Source of the DNA: CBDUXT01 sp965371245
Lineage (GTDB): Bacteria; Planctomycetota; Phycisphaerae; UBA1845
DNA: 10,987 nucleotides
NCBI GenBank assembly: GCA_965371245.1
Contig: CBDUXT010000137.1
Coordinates: 1-10,987 of the forward strand
Direction: 5' to 3'
Numbering within the stretch: position 1 is the stretch's first letter; every line of letters starts with the position of its first letter. Positions 1-5,859 of the stretch are shown piece after piece. Below the pieces are notes generated by a model. It saw only the letters and a list, made by a program, of their open reading frames with translations. It did not search any database and was not told the origin of the DNA. Position numbers and translations under genes: made by a program.

Positions 1-600
1 CTCACGCCGGAGATCTTATACTCCGGCGGGAGACAGCCTTTCATGGGATTACTCGAGAGTATGGATCGCCTGATGCGTGACGGTTTCCGAGTCGCCGTCG
101 AGCGCGCCTCGGCACCCGCTGCGGCCGACCTGTTGTGGGTCAGCGTCGTGGGCGACGCGGAGCCCGCGATGGATCAGATGCAAGACATCCAACGGGCTCT
201 GTCCGGCGGAGCCTACTTGCTTGTTGACGTGGTCAGTGGGAATCCGGACTGGGACGAGGGGTTTCGCGCGAGGCTTACACGGTTGGAGGGTGTGACGCTG
301 ACCAAGCTGCGACGAACGGACCCGATCTTTACCGGGGACATCCCCGGATCGCGTGGCTTCAACAGCGTCGCCGTCGGTCTCCGGGCGGCGCTGCGCGATC
401 GCTTTTCCAAGAGCGGGCGTTGCGATTTGTATGAGATCCGGCACGGCGATCGAACCGTGGGCGTCTACAGCGCCTACGATCTGGCCTCGGGCATCGGCTA
501 TCATTACTTTGCCGGCTGTCGTGGCCCGTCGCCCGCGTCGGCCCGCGGCCTGGTGATGAACGTGTTTCTTGCGGCGTACGCCGAAAAACAATCCCGGTAG
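1..600 (+). CDS. DUF4159-domain protein, C-terminal part (5' end outside window)
   Basis: The frame is open from the first base, so the gene starts before the window; 199 residues are visible. The segment fits the DUF4159 pattern: an opening 'EILYSGG', then a glycine plus hydrophobic strand (GGAYLLVDVV), a 'DPIFTGDIPG' stretch where the family has its 'HPIF' motif, and a terminal 'YSAYDLASG...GLVMNVFLAAY' block like the family's 'Y..YDL..G...N..LYA' ending. The fold resembles a glutamine-amidotransferase-like Rossmann domain of unknown activity. In planctomycetes such domains often follow a prenyltransferase/squalene-cyclase-like repeat region; whether that lies upstream cannot be seen. An ATG at 43 with GGGAGA nine bases upstream could be taken as a start, but the domain already begins before it. 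The stop is 39 nt before the next gene, suggesting one operon. Family call is by eye. Confidence 0.72.
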   Translation, partial: LTPEILYSGGRQPFMGLLESMDRLMRDGFRVAVERASAPAAADLLWVSVVGDAEPAMDQMQDIQRALSGGAYLLVDVVSGNPDWDEGFRARLTRLEGVTLTKLRRTDPIFTGDIPGSRGFNSVAVGLRAALRDRFSKSGRCDLYEIRHGDRTVGVYSAYDLASGIGYHYFAGCRGPSPASARGLVMNVFLAAYAEKQSR

Positions 601-639
601 GCGGCGGCTCGAAGCCGGTTGCGACAAAAGGATGGCACT

Positions 640-1821
640 GTGGTTCGGTTTTTCATGATCTTGATCCCCATGGCGGCGGCCGCCTCCGCAGTCGGTGCCG
701 AAACGATCATCCTGAAAGACGGCACGTTCGTCGAAGGGCGAGTGACCCTGGAAACCAGCGTGACGCTCCACGTGGAGACGCGCTTCGGGCTCCGGGCGTA
801 CGATCAGGGCGAGATCGAGCGCGTCATCAAGGGCGCCGAGCCGATCGATCCGGACGCCATCAATCGTTTCGACGAACTGTCCGCCCCGGTCCAGGCGTTG
901 CTCAATGCCCGGGCGGACTACGCGCTGGGTCGGTACAAAGAGGCGCTCGCCAGGCTCCAGCGGTTCCGCGACGACGGTCGCGATCAGGCGCCGCGCGTCC
1001 AGATGGACCGGCTCGTCATCGATATCCACGAACGCCTGGGGCACTGGAGCGAAGCCGAGCGAATGCTACAGGCGCAGACCCGAAGCGGCTTGCCCCAAGA
1101 GCGGCTCCGCGCGAAGGCGCATCTCGCCGTCTTCGAGGCGAACCCGGACTACGACCTTCGCTACATCGGCCGCAAACACGCCCGAAACTTCATCCGGGAC
1201 GAGTCGCTCCGGCTCCTGGCGCGCGAGCCGGACGCACTCCGAGACCACCGGGTCATGCGGGCGGCCCTGGAGGAATACTGCGAACAACTCCTCGTGGAAG
1301 ATAACCTGAGCGTCAAGGCGTTCGCCGACAAGCTCGACGCCGACAGCACCCACCAGGCCATTGCCAACGCGCACGGAACCGGCGACCTGGGACGTCGGCT
1401 CCCCTACATCAAGGATCTGAAACGCGCCGAGGCCACGTTGGTAAAGGCCCAGGCCATCCTGGGCGACTACGGCATTGCCTTTGAGTTGGACCTCGCTCGG
1501 ACGGAGTTGAACCACCTGCTGCCCGTGCTGGAACGGCTCCTGACGGAGGCGATCACCGTCGCCCCGCAGTTGCTACGACCAAGCGTCGATCGCAAGACGG
1601 GGACATGGTCGCCCGAGGCGCGCGCCGAGTGGCAGGAACGGTCCGACGAGTTCATCGAGGCGTCCCGCCCGGTCAGCCGGCTGCTTTCCTACATGGTGGA
1701 CAAGGCCGAGCACTACCCCGAGGGCCTGCGGGATCTTCTCCGCACGCTGATCGACCGGCGCGACCGGTTCGAAAACATGGTCAAGACGGTCAAACGCGGA
1801 AGGAGACGTACCCGTGGATAG
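640..1821 (+). CDS. Exported alpha-helical (TPR-like) protein with N-terminal beta domain
   Basis: The product is 393 residues from GTG 640, chosen because AAAAGGA (626-632) sits seven bases upstream and because this start gives a clean Sec signal peptide: one arginine, a hydrophobic core MILIPMAAAASAV, and likely cleavage at VGA/ET near residue 20. A TTG at 619 or ATG at 655 are alternatives. Residues 21-65 (ETIILKDGTFVEGRV...) look like the small beta domain that opens many planctomycete exported proteins. The rest is almost entirely amphipathic helix with loose TPR character (about residues 80-170: repeated A-D-Y-A-L-G-R-Y-K-E-A-type spacing) and no catalytic motif. It ends in a basic tail (KRGRRRTRG). 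It probably acts in the periplasm as a scaffold or adaptor and is co-transcribed with the DUF4159 gene. Specific function is unknown. Confidence 0.75.
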   Translation: MVRFFMILIPMAAAASAVGAETIILKDGTFVEGRVTLETSVTLHVETRFGLRAYDQGEIERVIKGAEPIDPDAINRFDELSAPVQALLNARADYALGRYKEALARLQRFRDDGRDQAPRVQMDRLVIDIHERLGHWSEAERMLQAQTRSGLPQERLRAKAHLAVFEANPDYDLRYIGRKHARNFIRDESLRLLAREPDALRDHRVMRAALEEYCEQLLVEDNLSVKAFADKLDADSTHQAIANAHGTGDLGRRLPYIKDLKRAEATLVKAQAILGDYGIAFELDLARTELNHLLPVLERLLTEAITVAPQLLRPSVDRKTGTWSPEARAEWQERSDEFIEASRPVSRLLSYMVDKAEHYPEGLRDLLRTLIDRRDRFENMVKTVKRGRRRTRG

Positions 1822-1849
1822 TGTTTCGACGCACCTGGGTCGAAGGCGA

Positions 1850-2080
1850 GTAGGTCGGGTCATCGACCCGGCAATGCCTGGCACCGATATTTCATCCAAA
1901 TCAGTTGGCCTGCGTGTCACCATCCGTTCGAGCATTCTCGCTTGGCGGCCTGTTTTTCGTCGCGCTTCTCACGCATCGGCGCGCGCCGCTACTTCGCAAA
2001 CCAATCGCCCGAAGGCTTCGGCGCGAATCCGTACGACGTTGACCCTAGCCGGGAGGCGCCGGGTCGATGACCCGACCTAC
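1850..2080. repeat. REPIN-like element: inverted pair of GTAG-headed REP palindromes
   Basis: A 23-bp sequence at 1850-1872 recurs as a perfect reverse complement at 2058-2080, enclosing 185 bp. Each copy begins with GTAG and contains its own hairpin: CGGGTC, loop ATC, GACCCG, extended by a G-C and a T-G pair. A GTAG head followed by a palindrome is the known signature of REP sequences mobilised by RAYT (TnpA-REP) transposases, and two in opposite orientation form a REPIN. No transposase is encoded here. The 185-bp interior has a 10-bp palindrome at 1978-1987 and no convincing gene. The element starts 28 bp after one stop codon and ends 39 bp before the next start, so it separates two genes of the same operon and could modulate mRNA stability or translation of the second. 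Confidence 0.75.
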
Positions 2081-2119
2081 CGAGGCTCAACCGACGAAGG
2101 CCGGCGTTTGACCGAACCG

Positions 2120-4012
2120 ATGATTTCGATCGAAGAGGCACTGCGGAAGAGCCGCGTGCGATCAAGCCGGACAATCCGTACTGCCACGATCGCGACATTG
2201 CTGGTCGCCATGTTGTTGACTTTCCCCGTGGCGGCCCATGCCACCGACCTCGCCCGAGCCGAGGCGCTGATGGCTGGGGCGAGGTTCCAGGATGCCATCG
2301 ATCTGCTCGTCGAGACCGTCGCCACCAACCCTGCCCACGAGCGCGCCCGCATGCTCTTGGCGCGGGCGTACGAGGGCGCGAACGATCACGAAAAGGCGCT
2401 GGCCGCGTGGCGCGAGCTGATGCTGGTGTCGGGGCACGAGCAGAACCTGCACGAGGCGCGAAAGGCAATCAGTCGCCTACGGCGCGAACAGCTCGATCGG
2501 CTCGAGACCGCACCGGCGGGACGGGCGCGACGCGACGCCGACCCCTTCCTGATTCCCATGCCCGACGTCGATTGGGCAGGCCTGGAAGTCATCGAGGACA
2601 GCCGGTACCTCCCGCCGGTTCTGCCCCCGCCGAACGCGTTCGAGGTGCCGCCTTTCGCCCACGAGAGCGCGCATTTCACCGTCTATTCGACGAACGAAAG
2701 GCTGTCGCGCGTGATCGCCGAACGAGCCGAAACCTATCTCGATTTCATGGTCGAGCGCCTGTTCCAAGGCCGATCGTGGGCCGTCCGGTTCCCCATCTTC
2801 GTCTATACAACGCAGGACGACTACATCAAGCATGGTGGACCCAAGGGTTCCGGCGGCGTGACCATGCGGCACGTGACGGGCAAAACGCAGTCCATTCTGC
2901 TTTACCAGATTCGCGGCAGCGGGCGCGGCGGGGGGATCTGGCGCTATGGAATCGAAAGCGTGCTGCCACACGAACTGACGCACGCGATCCTGAACGAGTT
3001 CTTCGCCGGTCATCGACCGCCGCAGTGGCTCCATGAAGCCGTGGCCGGCCGCTTCGAACAGACCCGCGAGCACTACGCAGAAGCCGCCCGCCTCGCCCGC
3101 GGCGTGATGGCCGGCGAGATCTTCCGGATGCGGGATCTGTTCGAGCAACAAGGCTACCCGGAACAAATCAGTCTGTTCTACGAACAGTCGGCAACCGTTG
3201 TGCTGTATCTGTTCGAGACGGGTCCTAGCGCGATGCACGTGTTCCTTACGGAACTCAAAGCCGGCCACGGACACGACGCGGCCTGTGCCGCCGCGCTGGG
3301 CATCCCCGAAAAAGACGCCGTCGAGGAATTCGAACGGCGGTGGGTGGCTTGGATGAAGAGGCGGTATGTCGAGGCGCGGATTTCAGTCGCTGGTCCGTCG
3401 CCTGAAACCACCCGGATTGCTTTCCGGCCCTGGTTTGGTGAGATGGATAGCGTAGAGAAGATCAGCCGGTGGCGCACCGTCGCTGTCGATTCACTCGACG
3501 GGTTTTTCGGCGTCGGGGATTCCAAGCGGGACTGGTGGATCGCGGGCGGTCAGTTGCGCGCTGATCCCACGCGACGCGGCGATTCGACGCTCCTGGGCAT
3601 TCCCATCCACGAGTCCGCGCCGTTGACCGTCACCTGCCGGGTCAAGTGGCTTGGCCGACCCGGAGAACGGAACCGCTCGTTCGGTTTCGCGCAGCTCGAC
3701 GGGAAGGGCAACGACACGCACATCGCGGTCACCGCCCGCCTCCCCGACAGTCTAGCGCACGACTTGACATGCATATGGGCCGACGACCTGTCCGTGTACC
3801 TCGACGGGAAGTGCGCCGGGCGCTTTCCAGCCTCGCACGTAAGTGGCGACGCGCCCGATATCGATTTTCCGCTTGCCCTCGTTGCCTACGGACCGTTCGT
3901 GGTTTCCGACTTGAAGGTCGCACCCATCCGAGAGTTTTCGGACAGACCGTCCGCGGCTGCAGACACCGGCAAACAAGGTGGGCGCGGCTCGCGCCGCCGC
4001 CGGCGCCCGTAG
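2120..4012 (+). CDS. Exported TPR / peptidase-MA-like (HExxH) protein with C-terminal beta-sandwich
   Basis: The product is 630 residues from ATG 2120. A Sec signal peptide covers about residues 17-41: arginines, then the hydrophobic run IATLLVAMLLTFPVAA, then cleavage after AHA. GTG 2156 would give a shorter, more typical n-region and is a real alternative; neither start has a strong RBS. Domains: TPR-like repeats at about 43-110 (ARFQDAIDLLVETVATNPAH); a gluzincin domain at about 180-400 with zinc motif HELTH (284-288) and a downstream glutamate in WLHEAVA (E306), as in peptidase-MA/DUF1570-type proteins; then about residues 440-605, a beta-rich region resembling LamG or concanavalin-type jelly rolls; and an arginine-rich tail (GSRRRRRP). 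H284, E285, H288 and E306 are all present, so it could be an active periplasmic metallopeptidase; substrate unknown. It is the third gene of the presumed operon, separated from the second by the REPIN-like element. Confidence 0.85.
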   Translation: MISIEEALRKSRVRSSRTIRTATIATLLVAMLLTFPVAAHATDLARAEALMAGARFQDAIDLLVETVATNPAHERARMLLARAYEGANDHEKALAAWRELMLVSGHEQNLHEARKAISRLRREQLDRLETAPAGRARRDADPFLIPMPDVDWAGLEVIEDSRYLPPVLPPPNAFEVPPFAHESAHFTVYSTNERLSRVIAERAETYLDFMVERLFQGRSWAVRFPIFVYTTQDDYIKHGGPKGSGGVTMRHVTGKTQSILLYQIRGSGRGGGIWRYGIESVLPHELTHAILNEFFAGHRPPQWLHEAVAGRFEQTREHYAEAARLARGVMAGEIFRMRDLFEQQGYPEQISLFYEQSATVVLYLFETGPSAMHVFLTELKAGHGHDAACAAALGIPEKDAVEEFERRWVAWMKRRYVEARISVAGPSPETTRIAFRPWFGEMDSVEKISRWRTVAVDSLDGFFGVGDSKRDWWIAGGQLRADPTRRGDSTLLGIPIHESAPLTVTCRVKWLGRPGERNRSFGFAQLDGKGNDTHIAVTARLPDSLAHDLTCIWADDLSVYLDGKCAGRFPASHVSGDAPDIDFPLALVAYGPFVVSDLKVAPIREFSDRPSAAADTGKQGGRGSRRRRRP

Positions 4013-4077
4013 GCCGGCGTCGGCGAGCGCGGGACGAAACCACCGGGAGCCAACCATCGCGATCCAGCTATGAGAGA

Positions 4078-4135
4078 GGCCCGGTGGGGTGGACCGGGCC
4101 TTGGGGAAAACCGACCCATGGGGGGACGGGTCGGT
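4078..4135 (+). terminator. Two tandem hairpins after the peptidase gene
   Basis: Hairpin A pairs GGCCCGGT (4078-4085) with ACCGGGCC (4093-4100) around loop GGGGTGG. Hairpin B pairs ACCGACCC (4110-4117) with GGGTCGGT (4128-4135) around a ten-base G-rich loop. Both stems are perfect 8-bp. They lie 65 nt past the stop of the operon. There is no T-tract, so they are more likely an mRNA 3'-end stabiliser or a weak terminator than a classical intrinsic terminator. Both loops are G-rich (GGGG and GGGGGG), which is odd. Confidence 0.45.
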
Positions 4136-4320
4136 AAGGGGACAGTTCTTACCATTTGATTCTTGGAGATATCGGTCCTAATCGCAAGAAAAATCTTGGA
4201 AAAAATTGAAATTGTTGTGCAAAGCAGTCTGGCGTCCGTACCAGGCGAGTGGTGCTGCCGAGATTTGAGGCGTAGAATAGCCAGCCAGGCTTCCGCTCAC
4301 ACACGCCGAAAAGGCGAAGG
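4136..4320. other. AT-rich intergenic island upstream of the small Cys protein gene
   Basis: From about 4141 to 4220 the sequence is clearly AT-rich against a GC-rich surround. It contains a small perfect hairpin, CAAGA-AAAA-TCTTG (4185-4198), and two copies of TCTTGGA (4161 and 4194). It begins with GGGGACAGTTCTTACC (4139-4154); I recall GGGGACAG-type motifs recurring as dispersed repeats in environmental bacterial genomes, but could not check this. A possible -10 TAGAAT at 4273-4278 lies about 43 bases before the next start, without a good -35. I see no gene here. The stretch most likely holds the promoter of the small downstream gene, possibly inside the remains of a repeat. Confidence 0.4.
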
Positions 4321-4623
4321 ATGGTCATCGTGATTCAGTGCCAAGGCTGTCAGTTTTACGGCGTCGCCCCGGACGGCACGCCTCAGCTTCGCTGCGACCC
4401 CTTCTCGACGATCAAGGAGCCCGAGTGCCTTGTGAAATGGCAACTCGTCCAGCTCACCGTCATCTCCAAGTCCCACCAGGCAACGCTCGACATGCACCAG
4501 CGCTTGGCGCCGCTCCAGGAGAAAATGTTCCGTCACATGGAGCGCGAGATCGACTCGGTCGATGAGTCGGAACGCTGGAAGGTCGATGACGAAGAGGAAG
4601 ACGAAGACCCGTTTCGGTTGTAA
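4321..4623 (+). CDS. Small four-cysteine protein with acidic tail (uncharacterised)
   Basis: The product is 100 residues from ATG 4321, with AAAAGG (4309-4314) six bases upstream as RBS. The N-terminal half carries four cysteines, C7-x2-C10-x14-C25-x10-C36, in a compact segment (CQGC...LRCDPF...PECLVKWQL) that could bind zinc or an iron-sulfur cluster. Residues 37-80 are predicted helix (LVQLTVISKSHQATLDMHQRL, then PLQEKMFRHMEREID). The last 14 residues are strongly acidic (DDEEEDED) and end PFRL. There is no signal peptide, so it is probably cytosolic. I do not recognise a named family; similar short proteins seem to exist in other planctomycetes, but that is a recollection. It is monocistronic, with its own promoter region and terminator. 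The codon pattern and the conserved-looking cysteines argue for a real gene rather than a chance frame. Confidence 0.8.
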   Translation: MVIVIQCQGCQFYGVAPDGTPQLRCDPFSTIKEPECLVKWQLVQLTVISKSHQATLDMHQRLAPLQEKMFRHMEREIDSVDESERWKVDDEEEDEDPFRL

Positions 4624-4682
4624 CGTCGCGAGCCCGGCCTCAACCGGTGGACTCACCGGCTGGAGCCCGGTGCGACGTTTTT
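4622..4682 (+). terminator. Nested-stem intrinsic terminator of the small gene
   Basis: An outer stem pairs AACGTCGC (4622-4629, starting inside the TAA stop codon) with GCGACGTT (4672-4679), followed by a run of five T (4678-4682). Inside it is a second hairpin, CCGGTG (4644-4649), loop GACT, CACCGG (4654-4659). The T-run is on the plus strand, so it serves the small gene; the minus-strand reading has no T-run. It lies in the 69-bp gap to the convergent hydrolase gene. Confidence 0.65.
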
Positions 4683-4692
4683 CAGCGAGTTC

Positions 4693-5460
4693 CTAGACCC
4701 TCAGCAGATCCGAGCAACCATTCCGCGACGCATGGAACACCGGGTAGTTTCGACCGACCGCTTTGCGTTGCGCAGCCATCGCCAGCTCCGGCCGATTGTT
4801 TTCCTCGCTAAGATGGGCCACGGCGATCCATCGGGGGCGCCGCCGCCCGCATGCCGCCAGCAATGAGGCGGACTCGTCGTTCGAGAGATGCCCGCCCGGC
4901 CCCCGAATCCGCTCCTTCAATGCCCGCGGGTACGTGCCGGCCTCAAGCATCGCCGAGTCGAAGTTGGCTTCCAGGTAGGCCGCATCCACCGACTCGATGA
5001 CATCCTGCAACCCGGGAAACGGATGGCCCAGGTCGGTGAGGATGCCCAGCCGCTTGCCTTCGAATTCCACCACAAACGCCACGCCATCGACCGCATCGTG
5101 GGCTGTGGCGATCGTGTGAACGGTGACACCGTCGAAACTCAGCGAGTCGCCCGAACGAAAATGGTTGATGTCGGTCATCCGGCCAAGATTGTTCCATCGC
5201 CGCCGCCGCTCCAGCGTTGCCCGCGTCACATGAACCGGCAGCCCGAACTTGCGATGGTAGATTCCGGCGCAGCTGATGTGGTCGTGGTGCTCGTGAGAGA
5301 CGATCAGTGCGTTGACGTCTCGGATATCGCGACCGTGCTCCGCCATCCGCCGCTCGGCCGTTTTTCCGCTGATTCCGGCGTCGAAGAGCAGGCGCGCGTC
5401 TCCGGCCTCGACATAGATCGAGTTCCCGTTCGACCCCGACTGAAGAGAGAAAGTCAGCAT
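4693..5460 (-). CDS. WalJ/YycJ-like metallo-beta-lactamase-fold hydrolase
   Basis: The product is 255 residues, a usual length for this family. The opening 'SLQSGSNGNSIYVEAGDARLLFDAGISGK' is the canonical start of YycJ/WalJ-type MBL proteins, which act as DNA exonucleases or phosphodiesterases. Metal ligands visible: SHEHHDH (H56, H58, D60, H61), H121 in ATAHD, D143 in LTDLG, and later histidines H191 (GGHLSN) and H216 (VAHLSEENNRPE). All are intact, so the enzyme should bind two metals. The start is ATG 5460, because the family's N-terminus begins there; 55 in-frame codons upstream translate a dispersed repeat (PSLALRARSG) and are not coding. No RBS precedes the ATG. It is convergent with the small Cys protein gene, and its own terminator is not obvious. 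Cytosolic. WalJ links to WalKR signalling in Firmicutes should not be assumed here. Confidence 0.9.
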   Translation of the reverse strand: MLTFSLQSGSNGNSIYVEAGDARLLFDAGISGKTAERRMAEHGRDIRDVNALIVSHEHHDHISCAGIYHRKFGLPVHVTRATLERRRRWNNLGRMTDINHFRSGDSLSFDGVTVHTIATAHDAVDGVAFVVEFEGKRLGILTDLGHPFPGLQDVIESVDAAYLEANFDSAMLEAGTYPRALKERIRGPGGHLSNDESASLLAACGRRRPRWIAVAHLSEENNRPELAMAAQRKAVGRNYPVFHASRNGCSDLLRV

Positions 5461-5466
5461 TCGGGC

Positions 5467-5472
5467 ATTGTA
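5467..5472 (-). promoter_or_regulatory. Possible -10 element (TACAAT) for a leaderless hydrolase mRNA
   Basis: On the minus strand TACAAT lies six bases before the ATG at 5460. That spacing would place the transcription start at or next to the A of the ATG, giving a leaderless message, which fits the absence of a Shine-Dalgarno sequence. No good -35 is seen. Suggestive only. Confidence 0.3.
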
Positions 5473-5539
5473 CCGCAAGCGCTGCAGGTCCGCCTGCGTG
5501 GGCGGTGGCGGCTTGGTTTTCCGGGTCCCCGTCAGGTTT

Positions 5540-5587
5540 GTAGGTCGATTGCCCGACCGAGCCCGGAGCGCGAGCGACGGGTGTTTC
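5540..5587. repeat. GTAG-headed palindrome plus dispersed planctomycete-type repeat
   Basis: At 5540 GTAG precedes a hairpin GGTCG (5543-5547), loop ATTGCC, CGACC (5554-5558). Directly after it comes GAGCCCGGAGCGCGAGCG (from 5559) followed by ACGGG, a sequence type I recall as an abundant intergenic repeat in planctomycete genomes; this was not checked. Read on the minus strand in one frame it gives 'PSLALRARSG', a peptide often seen where such repeats are mis-called as coding. It lies in the divergent spacer between the hydrolase and the membrane protein. Confidence 0.5.
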
Positions 5588-5754
5588 TTGCCGCCCGAGC
5601 CAATACCCCGCGCCGGCGCCCGCAACCGGGACGTGCCCCTGGGGCTCGGATCGGCGCCTACCGATTGTTGCCAAGCGGCCTATGACGACAGGTTTATGCT
5701 TTTCCCGATTTTCGACGCGGGCCTTGTGTTCCCTAAGCATCCGGCGCGGCGGTT
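5583..5754. other. Intergenic spacer, nothing recognised
   Basis: This is the middle of the 399-bp gap between two divergently oriented genes. Frames are open on both strands, but their translations are low-complexity Arg/Pro/Gly sequences with no start signal or domain. I see no RNA gene. Confidence 0.5.
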
Positions 5755-5782
5755 TTGACCTGGGGTTGGGCTGCGGTATCCT
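5755..5782 (+). promoter_or_regulatory. Sigma-70-type promoter of the membrane protein gene
   Basis: TTGACC (5755-5760, five of six matches to TTGACA) is followed after 16 bases by TATCCT (5777-5782, four of six matches to TATAAT). A start site near 5789 would give a leader of about 70 nt ending in a strong RBS before ATG 5860. Confidence 0.5.
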
Positions 5783-5840
5783 TTCGGTCGCGTCCCGGCA
5801 GTAGACCCGACGCATCCCCTCAGTGGGGGAGTTTTCCTTC

Positions 5841-5855
5841 GGGGCAGGAGGCCCC
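5841..5855 (+). promoter_or_regulatory. Shine-Dalgarno AGGAGG displayed in a small hairpin
   Basis: AGGAGG (5846-5851) lies eight bases before ATG 5860 and decides that start. The site is bracketed by GGGGC (5841-5845) and GCCCC (5851-5855), which can pair to put AGGAG in a five-base loop. The hairpin could modulate ribosome access. Nothing shows a ligand or attenuation mechanism. Confidence 0.55.
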
Positions 5856-5859
5856 AACG

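Noticed and set aside
5..28. Perfect 8-bp hairpin CGCCGGAG / CTCCGGCG near the window start, resembling a terminator
   Set aside because: It lies inside the coding frame of the DUF4159 protein, whose domain begins before it, so it is probably coincidental.
49..1044. Long open frame on the minus strand opposite the DUF4159 and exported protein genes
   Set aside because: Its translation is low-complexity Arg/His/Gly-rich, and the plus-strand genes explain the region with recognisable domains and a signal peptide. It is a GC-driven shadow.
1814..2119. In-frame upstream extension of the peptidase gene back to GTG 1814, overlapping the previous stop
   Set aside because: The extra 102 codons run through the inverted-repeat element, and the true N-terminus is marked by the signal peptide near residue 17 of the shorter form.
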